Below are positions 43,365 to 51,888 of a stretch of DNA of 64,000 nt, in pieces. The first letter of the stretch is position 1. Each line of letters starts with the position of its first letter. Location of the stretch: the NCBI GenBank assembly GCA_014859375.1, contig JACUUH010000001.1:124001-188000 (forward strand), given 5' to 3'. This stretch comes from Gammaproteobacteria bacterium (lineage in GTDB: Bacteria > Pseudomonadota > Gammaproteobacteria > Nitrosococcales > Methylophagaceae). The notes beneath the pieces are model-generated. The model searched no databases, was not told where the DNA came from, and worked only from the letters and a program-made list of their open reading frames with translations. The position numbers and the translations under genes are program-made.

Positions 43365-43448
43365 CTGTAACTCCTTACTTTTATATTTGATACTATAGTT
43401 TAAGTTACGTTAATACAAAAAAACATTAATTTATAATAGGTAATGCAT

Positions 43449-44321
43449 ATGTTAGAAGAATCTAAATTAAAGTTTTATTCAATGGGGATTGTTTCTCAGA
43501 ACAAACTTTTAGATAGCGACACCGTTTATATCTATCCAATAGAGATGGTTCCTTTTGCAGACGGTGATTTAAAAGCTATGGAGCAAGAAGTAATAGGTGC
43601 TGGTGTCGACAAGAACAATATACCTTATCAGATAGCTGTAAACGTAGATAGTTCTGTAGAAGCCGATTGGTTAAGGTTAGGTAACACTAATAGAAGAACG
43701 TCCCCTGATGTGCGGCGTGGAGAAAGAGTACTGCTATACAGGTACTCTAACTCAGAAAAACTATACTGGGAATCATGGGGTGCTGATGACCATCTAAGAA
43801 AATTAGAAACGGTTATTTACACTTGGTCTGCAACTAGAGATGAAAACGCTGACTCTACCAAACCTGAGAACAGTTACTCACTAGAAGTTTGTACTCACAC
43901 CAAACAAGTTACATTTAGAACATCTAAAGCGGATGGCGAACCTTTTGCGTACACTATGCAGTTCAATACTGAGTATGGAGCCGTGGTCTTGCAAGACGAT
44001 GACGATAACTATTTTGAATTTGATTCAACTGAAAGAAGATTTACTTTTAAAAATAGAGATGAGGCTCATTTCATTATAGATAAAGAAGATATGGATATTT
44101 ATCTACCTAATGATCTAAATATAACTGCCGATAATAATGTTAATGCGACCGTAGGTAATAATCTAACGCTTAAGGTTGGGGAAATATTGGAAACGCAGGT
44201 TGGTAACGAGGGTACTATAGACGTGGCTAACAAACTGTTATTCAAAGTAGGTGGAGCTACAATTGAATTAACTCCTGACCTTATCTCAACCAATGCTAGT
44301 AAAGTTCAAACTAACTCTTAA
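43449..44321 (+). CDS. baseplate central spike/hub protein (gp5- or VgrG-like)
   Basis: 291 aa; the ATG at 43449 is preferred to 43443 for spacing to AGG. The N-terminal half has an OB-fold-like pattern (VYIYPIEMVPFADGD; RGERVLLYRYSNSEKLYWES). The second half is a run of short strands (VTFRTSKADGEPF; AVVLQDDDDNYFEFDSTE; DINITADNNVNATVGNNLTL), the pattern of a trimeric beta-helix spike. It leads a run of four genes that ends with the PAAR tip. No lysozyme domain is present, unlike T4 gp5. Confidence 0.7.
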   Translation: MLEESKLKFYSMGIVSQNKLLDSDTVYIYPIEMVPFADGDLKAMEQEVIGAGVDKNNIPYQIAVNVDSSVEADWLRLGNTNRRTSPDVRRGERVLLYRYSNSEKLYWESWGADDHLRKLETVIYTWSATRDENADSTKPENSYSLEVCTHTKQVTFRTSKADGEPFAYTMQFNTEYGAVVLQDDDDNYFEFDSTERRFTFKNRDEAHFIIDKEDMDIYLPNDLNITADNNVNATVGNNLTLKVGEILETQVGNEGTIDVANKLLFKVGGATIELTPDLISTNASKVQTNS

Positions 44322-44332
44322 GGTAAATAATT

Positions 44333-44938
44333 ATGTCTGTAAGTGCAACGCTTGTTACAGAACCAGATGCAATGATTGAAGGTAGTACTGCTCAGATAGA
44401 TATTATTGCCAGTGACACCTCTATTAACTCTTTAACCTTAAGTGGTTACGATGGTGAGTTTACCTTTACGTTAGGTGACTTAGTTGACCCGGAGACAGGT
44501 GTGAGTGAACACGGTCACCAATTAAGTTTCGTCATTATAGACGATACATTAGTGGACACTACCCGATCTCTTAGCGTAACGAAGGTAAATGGTTCTAGTA
44601 GTATATCCAGTTACAATATTCCTGACCCCCTTATTGTTTATCCAGTAATAGATAATCCTCAGACAGATGGATTTGTACTAAATGGTGAACCTTGGGAATA
44701 CGATGAGATTGAAGGTCTACCAACTTATAAGTGGGTGGTAGAAATAGACGGTGTTTTAAATTTTGATTTAAATATTAATCTGTATTGGCACGGGTGGGTA
44801 ACGATACCTGCCGGTCAAAGTTATATTGAAGTAATTACCTATACTGCCGTTGAAGCCGTTAAGGATTATAACCCTAAAGGTGTGTATGAACAGATAAAAC
44901 CTAACTGGTGGAATCCAGTTTCTTTCTTGGAGGATTGA
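44333..44938 (+). CDS. unknown baseplate-region protein, 201 aa
   Basis: Between the spike and PAAR genes; the next gene starts directly after its TGA. Beta-rich and acidic (AQIDIIASDTSINSLTLSGY; ELDLNIN-type strands; NLYWHGWVTIPAG). Probably a baseplate or spike-associated component by position. No known motif seen. Confidence 0.6.
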   Translation: MSVSATLVTEPDAMIEGSTAQIDIIASDTSINSLTLSGYDGEFTFTLGDLVDPETGVSEHGHQLSFVIIDDTLVDTTRSLSVTKVNGSSSISSYNIPDPLIVYPVIDNPQTDGFVLNGEPWEYDEIEGLPTYKWVVEIDGVLNFDLNINLYWHGWVTIPAGQSYIEVITYTAVEAVKDYNPKGVYEQIKPNWWNPVSFLED

Positions 44939-45487
44939 ATGGGTTTAGCACATTGTCACCCCACTATGTCTTTTGAAGGTAAGAAGCTTAGCGGGTTTTC
45001 CGATTACCAAGCTATAGAGAATAGACCTTACGTTAGCGTTACACTTTATTCTTTATGGCCAGCCACCGCTATTAGTGGCAATTATATATTACAGGGCGAT
45101 TTTCCACCTGGATTAAAATGCATGACACCTGCCGCCCCCATTACGGCTATAGACGGGACACCAGAACCCTTTACAACAACTGAGGTTATGAAAAGCGCCG
45201 TGGGTGAATGGGATAATACTTTTGACAAGATAATGGCAAGAAGTTATTCAGCGCCTGGATCTGATCAAGGTAGTGTAACTATCTCTGGAGAGAACGTAGG
45301 TACTATGGTTAGTCGGACTTATAACTTTACTGTGTTCTGCAGCGGTATGAAAACAGCTGGTTCCTCTGTAGTACCTTGGAGTGCTTCTACGAGCGCTACC
45401 ATTATTGTGTTTAAAGATTGGGAAGCCGATGCCGATGCATCCATGTCAGTTATGGAAGCAATAAAGAATGGCGGCTTTAGAGTTTAA
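44939..45487 (+). CDS. unknown baseplate-region protein, 182 aa
   Basis: ATG follows the previous stop codon with no gap; GGAGG is five bases upstream. Beta-rich with an Ig-like spacing (SVTISGENVGTM, RTYNFTVFCSGM). The N-terminus MGLAHCHPTMSFEGKK resembles the short PAAR-like entry segments of other spike-adjacent proteins, but this is weak. Position supports a baseplate part. Confidence 0.6.
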   Translation: MGLAHCHPTMSFEGKKLSGFSDYQAIENRPYVSVTLYSLWPATAISGNYILQGDFPPGLKCMTPAAPITAIDGTPEPFTTTEVMKSAVGEWDNTFDKIMARSYSAPGSDQGSVTISGENVGTMVSRTYNFTVFCSGMKTAGSSVVPWSASTSATIIVFKDWEADADASMSVMEAIKNGGFRV

Positions 45488-45504
45488 AAAAGGATGAGTT
45501 TATA

Positions 45505-45792
45505 ATGCCCCCACAGTCAAGAAAAAGCGATATATGTATACCAGAACCTTGTTACCCACCATCTCCGGTTATAGAAGGTTCTCCTGATCACTTCGTAAAT
45601 TCTCTACCTGTAGCTAGGGTTGGCGATAAAATACAAGTGCATTGTCTAGGTAGTAGCTGTCATGATAGTGTTGTATCAGGCGGGTCGGGTACGGTATTTA
45701 CTAATTCTAAGCCAAGAGCTAGAGTTGGTGACCCTATTGGATGCGGTGAAATCCTAGCGGCTGGGTCATTCAATACATTAACTGGAGATTAA
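45505..45792 (+). CDS. PAAR-domain spike tip protein
   Basis: 95 aa matching the PAAR family, a small cone that sharpens the central tail spike and often holds a zinc ion. Visible parts are VARVGDKIQVHC, then SGGSGTVFTNSKPRARVGDP (the repeated 'R-x-GD' and 'v-xGs-xtVf-x-N-x-x-xAR' pattern) and ILAAGSFNTL. Cys and His residues (C49, H55 region) are placed for metal binding. It follows the hub and two baseplate genes, as expected. Confidence 0.85.
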   Translation: MPPQSRKSDICIPEPCYPPSPVIEGSPDHFVNSLPVARVGDKIQVHCLGSSCHDSVVSGGSGTVFTNSKPRARVGDPIGCGEILAAGSFNTLTGD

Positions 45793-45797
45793 GTTAG

Positions 45798-46139
45798 ATG
45801 TTTAAATTAGTAAAAAACATGTTTAAAGTATTTAGATTCTTAAATAACTTTGATATCACTGAAGATTCTAAAAACATAATTTTAAGGTCTCCTAAGAATA
45901 TAGTGTTGGAGTCTGATCAGTCTATTTTAATAATGTCTAAGGATGGATATCTAGTTAGTATAGCCAAACAAATTCATGATAACCCTAACTTAGGTTCAAG
46001 ACCTAGAACATGCAGTGCACTTATAGAGAAGTGTGATAAAGCTGTTGAGTTGGAAATGAAAGCAACGGCTAAGAAGATAAGCGACATGAATATGGCTAAT
46101 CGGCTTAAAGCTCGAGAGCAAAGTAGTTGTCATCACTGA
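45798..46139 (+). CDS. unknown small protein after PAAR, 113 aa
   Basis: Starts six bases after the PAAR stop. The first half has a beta-helix-like rhythm (NIILRSPKNIVLESDQSILI), so it may be a short spike or a spike-associated protein. The second half is helical and basic. The C-terminus ends SSCHH. Its operon position supports a baseplate role. Confidence 0.55.
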   Translation: MFKLVKNMFKVFRFLNNFDITEDSKNIILRSPKNIVLESDQSILIMSKDGYLVSIAKQIHDNPNLGSRPRTCSALIEKCDKAVELEMKATAKKISDMNMANRLKAREQSSCHH

Positions 46140-46180
46140 CGGTATAAATAAGAGAGTAGTCCAATGCGGACTACTCTCTT
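46140..46180. terminator. bidirectional terminator with TTTATACC tail on minus
   Basis: Thirteen-base-pair stem AAGAGAGTAGTCC / GGACTACTCTCTT with a five-base loop, between convergent genes. The minus-direction tail reads ATTTATACC. Confidence 0.85.
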
Positions 46181-46188
46181 TTATTACT

Positions 46189-47451
46189 CTAACCTTTTTG
46201 TTTAGATAACTTCAGTAAATAACCTCTGTTAAATTCATACATATTTGAAGGTACTTTAGAATCGTCTATTGAATTAAGACTTCTCCAATGTGTAGTTTCA
46301 TAAATGTAATTAGGTTTTAAATGGTCGCGCATAGACAGCACGTGAATATCTCTTTCCTTTTTCACCCAGTAATCGCTCATAACCCCTAGATAAGTTATCA
46401 TTGGATATTTAGGTTGAGGTCTATAGTAGAACTTACCAGGGAGAGAACTAAACTCAGGAGTTTCTTTATCTACATGAATGGTGGGTGTGTCAACTATAAT
46501 GAAAAAAGACTGACTCATGCTACAGTAATCTTTTATAACGTCATCTGAATAGAGTTCAGCTACAGAAAATTGTTTTGGGTTAACTGTCGACTTTGATAAC
46601 TTCCTAGTTATTCTAGAAGTATCAATTCTTTTCATTAAGTCATAAACTCTAGCTGGTAAATTATAATCCTTAAAGTTTACTCTAACCAACCTTTCGTTAA
46701 CTCTCGATAATACACCACCTTCATCTAAGATGTGTAAGTAACCGCCAAGAGACATCAAAACGGTTTTACCTTCAAGGTTCTCATATCTCTCGTCTATCTT
46801 GATGTAGGCTACTTCACCCAAAGGTTGTTCTAATCCATTGGAATGCACATGCTCCCTTGTAATAGGTACTAACTTTATATTACCTAACATACCTAAGTGG
46901 TATATGCCAAGGTGGTTTTCACCAGATACTTGGTTTGACTTACCACCATCTACAACATGCAAAGCATCCTCCACATAGTTAGTTCTATGTAATATTCCAT
47001 TGACGGTAAATAAACATTCGTTATATAGTTTAAGGTAATCGGTACCTTCCCTTGTTATCCTTAGATCAGTTTGATCATACCTTGCTGAATTAACAGTATG
47101 GTGTTGATTAGGATTAACTAACTGTGCATCGTAACCTGCCTGGAAAGCATTTCTATATTCAGCAGTTACATAGTTTAGATCTGGGAAGAAATCGGTAAGT
47201 TCTAAACCAAAACTACCTATAGACACCAACCACTCTATTAAAGTTTTGAAGCTTCTTTGGGCTTCAAAGTGAGGTGGAAGATCTCGAATGTTTATTGTTT
47301 GAGGTTTTTCAATGAAGGGTGTATCTAACACCAAAAGAACGTCAAGGTAGTTGCTAAAGATATAATTCATGGTTTCTGAAGATATATCTTTTTCTATCCA
47401 AACAGACCTTGGAGTTTTTTCTTTTACGAAAGCATTAATAAATGTATACAT
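46189..47451 (-). CDS. unknown, probably virion protein, 420 aa
   Basis: AGAGG upstream of the ATG at 47451. No recognised motif. The alternation of strands with VNPxQ, TREGTDYLKLYNE and YLGVMSDYW-type segments, and the location between spike and fibre-like genes, suggest a structural role. It is alone on the minus strand here, divergent from 47549 across 97 bases. Confidence 0.6.
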   Translation of the reverse strand: MYTFINAFVKEKTPRSVWIEKDISSETMNYIFSNYLDVLLVLDTPFIEKPQTINIRDLPPHFEAQRSFKTLIEWLVSIGSFGLELTDFFPDLNYVTAEYRNAFQAGYDAQLVNPNQHHTVNSARYDQTDLRITREGTDYLKLYNECLFTVNGILHRTNYVEDALHVVDGGKSNQVSGENHLGIYHLGMLGNIKLVPITREHVHSNGLEQPLGEVAYIKIDERYENLEGKTVLMSLGGYLHILDEGGVLSRVNERLVRVNFKDYNLPARVYDLMKRIDTSRITRKLSKSTVNPKQFSVAELYSDDVIKDYCSMSQSFFIIVDTPTIHVDKETPEFSSLPGKFYYRPQPKYPMITYLGVMSDYWVKKERDIHVLSMRDHLKPNYIYETTHWRSLNSIDDSKVPSNMYEFNRGYLLKLSKQKG

Positions 47452-47548
47452 TTTAATTTATAAACCTCTTTTTTATATACCCATAACACCCGTGCAAAAG
47501 GTTCATCTTATGGATTTTTTTAGTAGACCATAACATTGGAGTCTCTTT

Positions 47549-48544
47549 ATGGCTGAAGAACAACACAGCTACCCTTTTGACCCATCGGGTAGTGCACTTA
47601 CAAATAAGATTATCGGTGAGAGACATGTCATTAACTCTCACGCTTTAAAAGACTACCATTTCTTCGTACCTCACCTTGCTCCTTTCTTTAGAAACGGTTT
47701 AAGAGTTTTCGACGTAACAAGAAACGTCGAAATGCAAGAAGGTATTGATTGGGTAGCGTCTCATCAGTTTATATCTGCATCTAGAGCCACGGCTAGAATC
47801 CTTTATGGTTCTATTAGCTTTCTTAATAAAGAGTTCTCAGGTGTAGTTGAATTACAATACCAAACCATTGGTGGTGATTGGACTATAGACGATGAGAAGA
47901 TCCTGCAAATAATGATGCAAAGACAAACTAACCCTCGTATAACTACTTGGGAGCAGATTGTTGATTTACCATATAGCTTCCCAGCTATAGACCACCAGTG
48001 GCATCTCACTGATATGGTTGGTATGAATGAGATTAAAGGTGAGTTAGAAAACATCCATGATTCACTTATTGAAGCTGCTGACTTTAGAATGGAATTTACT
48101 GACCATCGACTAAATAATCAGAATCCTCATAACGTCACAAAATCTCAAGTTGGCTTAGGTAATGTAGAAAACTATCCGATGGCGATCGAGGGTGATGCGC
48201 AGCTTGGTGAATCCGATGAACTATATATGTCACCGGTAACCACCAGAGCAGCCATTAATAGGTTTGCTATTACGGAATTGCGAGCACATGAGGAAAGAGA
48301 AGATAATCCTCACAACGTTGATAAAAAACAAGTTGGTTTAGAGTTTGTAAATAATTATCCTCTAGCAAGTATCGACGATGCAGAACTCGGTAATCGTAAC
48401 GATAGATATATGACACCTAGGTTAACTAAAGCGCATACAGATAATTTAATGACCAACTATTACACTGCCGACCAAGTAAATGATTTGGTTTCTAATGCTG
48501 CGGGTCTATTGAATTTTAATGTAGACTTAGGTGAAATGGATTAA
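47549..48544 (+). CDS. virion protein with NPHNVTK repeats
   Basis: 331 aa; GGAG seven bases before the ATG. The N-terminal ~130 residues resemble those of the gene at 37386 (FDPSG, FVPHLAPFF, VELQYQTIGGDW). Two repeats follow, each of form DNPHNV(T/D)KxQVGL-x-(N/F)V-x-NYP and then a LG-(E/N)-xDxYM(S/T)P segment; this unit is widespread in phage fibres and baseplate-attached proteins. First of three consecutive genes sharing the unit. Confidence 0.7.
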   Translation: MAEEQHSYPFDPSGSALTNKIIGERHVINSHALKDYHFFVPHLAPFFRNGLRVFDVTRNVEMQEGIDWVASHQFISASRATARILYGSISFLNKEFSGVVELQYQTIGGDWTIDDEKILQIMMQRQTNPRITTWEQIVDLPYSFPAIDHQWHLTDMVGMNEIKGELENIHDSLIEAADFRMEFTDHRLNNQNPHNVTKSQVGLGNVENYPMAIEGDAQLGESDELYMSPVTTRAAINRFAITELRAHEEREDNPHNVDKKQVGLEFVNNYPLASIDDAELGNRNDRYMTPRLTKAHTDNLMTNYYTADQVNDLVSNAAGLLNFNVDLGEMD

Positions 48545-48565
48545 ACAAAAAAGGATTGATTGCAC

Positions 48566-49516
48566 ATGGCAATAGTACATCACATTAATAACATGCAAAA
48601 TCCGCATCAGTTAAGTAAGTGGCATGTAAACTTAGGTAACATTAGAGAATACCCATTGGCTAGTCGAGATGACATCTTAGCTTTAGAAAGAGACGATGTT
48701 TATATTGATATCACAGCTAATGAATTCGTAACAGATGCTTTTGCACACTACTTAGTTAAGGTAGGGTTAGTTGACCACACTGATAGAGTTAAAGTCCCGC
48801 CGTCAGATCCACACGGCGATCCTACTTTTGCATTAACCAGTGAAGGTCAAGTGGTATTGGAAGGTAAACATCCGGATGCGGTGGCAGTTAAAGTTAGAAT
48901 CTATAACGATCAAGAATTGTTATTGGAAGTACCTGAAACTCCAGTCGTATTTGATGCATGGTCGTTAGATGTAAATGATTTAGGTATACAAGCCTTATTT
49001 GGGTTACCTGCAGACCAAAGACCAGAACAGTTTGATATTAAAGCTATAGTAGAATACATGGGTGATGAACTATACCCATTAAGTAGAAATGTTAGGTATA
49101 TCAGAATACCTACACAAAACTTACTTAAGTTCTCTATAGCTAGCGACAGTGGCCTTTTCAAGGTTGAAGGCATTCACAAAGACGTGCATCACATATCTGT
49201 ATTTATAAAAGATTTAGATACTAATCAAATAGTTTATACTGAAGAAAAGATCTTTGCTTTTGATTCCAATCATTGGACTACAAATGCCAATGGTTTAACT
49301 ATTGACATTAAAGACAGATATGAGATTACCGTTAAGGGCTTCATCTATGACACTGAAGTATTCCATACTACAACTAATGTCTTAGAGGATTTTACTGACC
49401 TTGGCACACAGAGACTTTATGATACCAATCTTGAAACTAATTATGTAGATATGAGAGAGTATCAGTACCTAACTAATGAAGATTTAGTATACATTGATTT
49501 AAATGAGGGGGTATAA
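48566..49516 (+). CDS. virion protein with NPHNVTK-type repeat
   Basis: 316 aa from ATG 48566 (MAIVHHINN), with AAGGA upstream; an in-frame TTG six bases earlier is possible. The N-terminus carries one repeat (NMQNPHQLSKWHVNLGNIRE). The rest has repeated beta units with an (F/V)DxxxWxxDVNDLGI / FDSNHWTTNANGLTI pattern, so two homologous sandwich domains are likely. Overlaps the next gene by one base. Confidence 0.65.
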   Translation: MAIVHHINNMQNPHQLSKWHVNLGNIREYPLASRDDILALERDDVYIDITANEFVTDAFAHYLVKVGLVDHTDRVKVPPSDPHGDPTFALTSEGQVVLEGKHPDAVAVKVRIYNDQELLLEVPETPVVFDAWSLDVNDLGIQALFGLPADQRPEQFDIKAIVEYMGDELYPLSRNVRYIRIPTQNLLKFSIASDSGLFKVEGIHKDVHHISVFIKDLDTNQIVYTEEKIFAFDSNHWTTNANGLTIDIKDRYEITVKGFIYDTEVFHTTTNVLEDFTDLGTQRLYDTNLETNYVDMREYQYLTNEDLVYIDLNEGV

Positions 49517-49767
49517 TGAGCGGACATGTAACTATCCAAGAAATCTTACATAATCACATTACGGATCAAAACAATCCTCACAATGTAACTAAGCAAGATT
49601 TAAATTTAGGTAATATAGAAAACTACATTATCCTAACTGAACAAGAAGGTGAATCTGGAACTATTCCTAATCGTTATATAACTCCTCTTAAATTAAAACT
49701 TATCTTTGATGGTATTTTAAAAAGAGAAGGTTTAATGAATGCCGACGGAACTATTCCACTTTTTTAA
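49516..49767 (+). CDS. small virion protein, single NPHNVTK repeat
   Basis: 83 aa; starts in the overlapping TAATG of the previous gene. It consists almost only of the repeat unit: QNNPHNVTKQDLNLGNIENY, then IPNRYITPLKLKLIF. It could be a subunit that assembles with the two upstream proteins or a split-off C-terminal domain. Confidence 0.65.
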   Translation: MSGHVTIQEILHNHITDQNNPHNVTKQDLNLGNIENYIILTEQEGESGTIPNRYITPLKLKLIFDGILKREGLMNADGTIPLF

Positions 49768-49794
49768 ATAGTTAAAGATAGAGAGAGGGGTTAA

Positions 49795-50517
49795 GTGGAT
49801 ATATCAAAGTTTAAAAGAGACGCTAGTAAAGTACACGCTACTCTTAAAGACGCTGGGGATAGAACCATTACAACCACTGGCTGTAGAATTCTTATTCCTG
49901 CCAGATATAAAGAACAGAAGTTAGCTCGAATGAAAGAAGACACTCACATCTTAGGTGTCTTCGCTATTTTACTGGAAGATGGTACGTACGGTGTTAGTTT
50001 AGCGCCGGCTATGATAAAAACTCAACCTGATAAAGTTTTAGAGCTTAAAATAGACGGTGTGTCTTACATTGAATTGAGTTATGACAAGGGATCATCGGTC
50101 ATAGCTAACAATGATGTGGTTCAAGACAATACATTGCTTTATAATGTCTGGAAAGAATTTATTGACGGTGGTCACGTGCCTTGGTTTATCACTTATGAAG
50201 ATTTAGGTAAACTCTTTAGTTTGGCTAAATATTACACAGGGACTAAATTAGGTGCTAACCAGCAAATCATCGAAATGGTTGTTGCTGTAATTAGTAGAGA
50301 TTCAAATAAGTTAAATAAACAATATAGACATTCTATCGAAAAAATGTCTGACGTTATTAACAATCCACCCACTACTATTAAGCTTACAAACGTTTCATAT
50401 GGTGCAACAAACACTACGTCTAAATTGATAGGAGGTTACTGGAAGGAAGGGCTTAACTCAGCTTTGTTAAATCCATCAGATAAAGTAGAACCTATCGAAG
50501 ACCTGTTAAGAAAATAA
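49795..50517 (+). CDS. unknown protein, 240 aa
   Basis: GTG start at 49795, chosen for AGAGAGGGG just upstream; no ATG fits. Mixed alpha/beta (TITTTGCRILIPARYKEQ; HILGVFAILLEDGTYGV). It resembles proteins of unknown function next to structural genes in jumbo phages, possibly an assembly or virion protein. Last gene before a strong terminator. Confidence 0.6.
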   Translation: MDISKFKRDASKVHATLKDAGDRTITTTGCRILIPARYKEQKLARMKEDTHILGVFAILLEDGTYGVSLAPAMIKTQPDKVLELKIDGVSYIELSYDKGSSVIANNDVVQDNTLLYNVWKEFIDGGHVPWFITYEDLGKLFSLAKYYTGTKLGANQQIIEMVVAVISRDSNKLNKQYRHSIEKMSDVINNPPTTIKLTNVSYGATNTTSKLIGGYWKEGLNSALLNPSDKVEPIEDLLRK

Positions 50518-50520
50518 ATG

Positions 50521-50557
50521 TTACTAAAGGAGTCGATGACTCCTTTAGTAATTTATA
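50521..50557. terminator. bidirectional terminator with TTTATACC tail
   Basis: Stem TTACTAAAGGAGTC / GACTCCTTTAGTAA (50521-50551), then TTTATACC in the plus direction, between convergent genes. Confidence 0.85.
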
Positions 50558-51126
50558 CCGGATATTTAATATCGCCACCTACGAATACTTTTAAAGTACC
50601 AGAGCCTGAACCAGCGCTCCTATTACCCATAGTAAGGTAAAGACCACCTTCTAAAGGATAAGTCTTATCCACCGTGTACCCCACGGCCTGTTGACCGTTG
50701 TGATAAAAATCTATGGTTTTATCTATGTTGTTTATAACTATACCTAATCGGTCACCCGCCACTATACCGCTATTATAACTGTAGAACAGAGCGTTGGTTT
50801 GCGTTAGAGTTGTAGATCCGGTTAAGAAAGCATTCTTATCTACTTCGGTTAAAACATAGACTGATAGTAAAGGACTACCGCCAGAGGTCATGTTTTGATT
50901 AGGTTCTAATTCTACATGGACTATATCTTGCTGCTCAAGATTATTTTCAAATACACTGAACCCGCTAGATCTACCAAAACCGAAAACATTAGTTTCTTCA
51001 TTAAATGTGTTACTGCTGCCTCCAGCGTGTATCAGAGACCCCAATAAACTTGTTGGGGAAATAAAAGGTTTTATTTTTTTTACTAAAACCTTTAGATATC
51101 ATTTGAAAAGCTACTTTATTTAACAT
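50553..51126 (-). pseudogene. frame-disrupted modular adhesin, SPRY-like
   Basis: ATG at 51126, one base after the stop of the upstream adhesin gene, encodes MLNKVAFQMISKGFSKK, the shared N-terminal motif, and then the frame ends at ~51010. The rest is open in the +1 frame and encodes a SPRY-like beta domain (GDRLGIVINNIDKTIDFYHN is the typical strand pair). An A8 tract (51074-51081) directly after the motif lies where the frames overlap; with A7 they join into one 190-aa protein through FISPTSLLGSLIHAGG. This is the third broken member of the family, again by one extra base. Confidence 0.7.
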
Positions 51127-51127
51127 A

Positions 51128-51865
51128 TTAAATATCTAACTCCAATATAGGTCTCCAACAAAAGGTGCCGTATGTTGCAGATTTAGTAAAATCAGAAGTG
51201 TGGACATATCCCATTGAATAAAAACCTAGAGGTCTAGTTCTAGCACTACCCTCCATGGTAAATTGCCACTCTACCCCTTCACCTATTATACTCAATGGGT
51301 ATGTTGCCCATTTATCAAACCCCGACTCTGTCTCGTCGATTATGTTAAAGAATATTTTACCGTACTCACTATCTCTAAGAAAATTATATTGCGCATGGCC
51401 TAATTTTCCAGTATAGTCTACGGGTTCAGGTTTATTAAGTTTTAACAACCTAACCTTAAAAACATTATCACCTACGGTTATTCTCTTATCCTGTAAAGTG
51501 TCTATTGTAGATGGATAAGTTCCAAAGGTATCATCGCCATAAACCATACCAGCTGCGTATATGCTGTTCCAGTTAACACTCATTCTTATACGTCGTTTAG
51601 GGTAGAAGATAATTTTGCCGTCTATGATAAACTTTAACCATCCATCTGAATTATCTGTAAGAGTACCTTGGTAATAACCTGTTAAGTCGCAAAGTTCTTG
51701 AGGTGTTATGAAATCTTCGTTAGGGACTTCACCATAGAATCCATGAGTGTCATCGCCCCCTATGAGAACATTAGAACCGGGTGTGATCAAAGAAGGGTTA
51801 AATGATCTTTTGACCTTAATACCTTTTTTTAATAAACTAAAGGCTGCTTTAGTAAATCGTGACAT
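51128..51865 (-). CDS. modular adhesin: LLKKG motif plus lectin-like domain
   Basis: 245 aa. The N-terminus MSRFTKAAFSLLKKGIKVKR carries the shared motif (A7 tract, frame intact). The C-terminal ~120 residues are homologous to the protein at 10799: VNWNSIYAAGMVYGDDT, ITVGDNVFKVRLLKL, and an end CWRPILELDI. A TFGT/WRP-type lectin-like fold is inferred. Downstream it is coupled to the broken adhesin at 51126 (one base between stop and start). Confidence 0.7.
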   Translation of the reverse strand: MSRFTKAAFSLLKKGIKVKRSFNPSLITPGSNVLIGGDDTHGFYGEVPNEDFITPQELCDLTGYYQGTLTDNSDGWLKFIIDGKIIFYPKRRIRMSVNWNSIYAAGMVYGDDTFGTYPSTIDTLQDKRITVGDNVFKVRLLKLNKPEPVDYTGKLGHAQYNFLRDSEYGKIFFNIIDETESGFDKWATYPLSIIGEGVEWQFTMEGSARTRPLGFYSMGYVHTSDFTKSATYGTFCWRPILELDI

Positions 51866-51888
51866 TGTGTTTCATCCTTTCTTGATGT

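Noticed and set aside
46140-46148. TATAAATA, the T4 late promoter sequence, next to several stem-loops
   Set aside because: In each case it is the reverse complement of the TTTATACC-type tail and points into the stem-loop or lies between convergent genes, where a promoter would make only a short RNA. A terminator tail explains it better.
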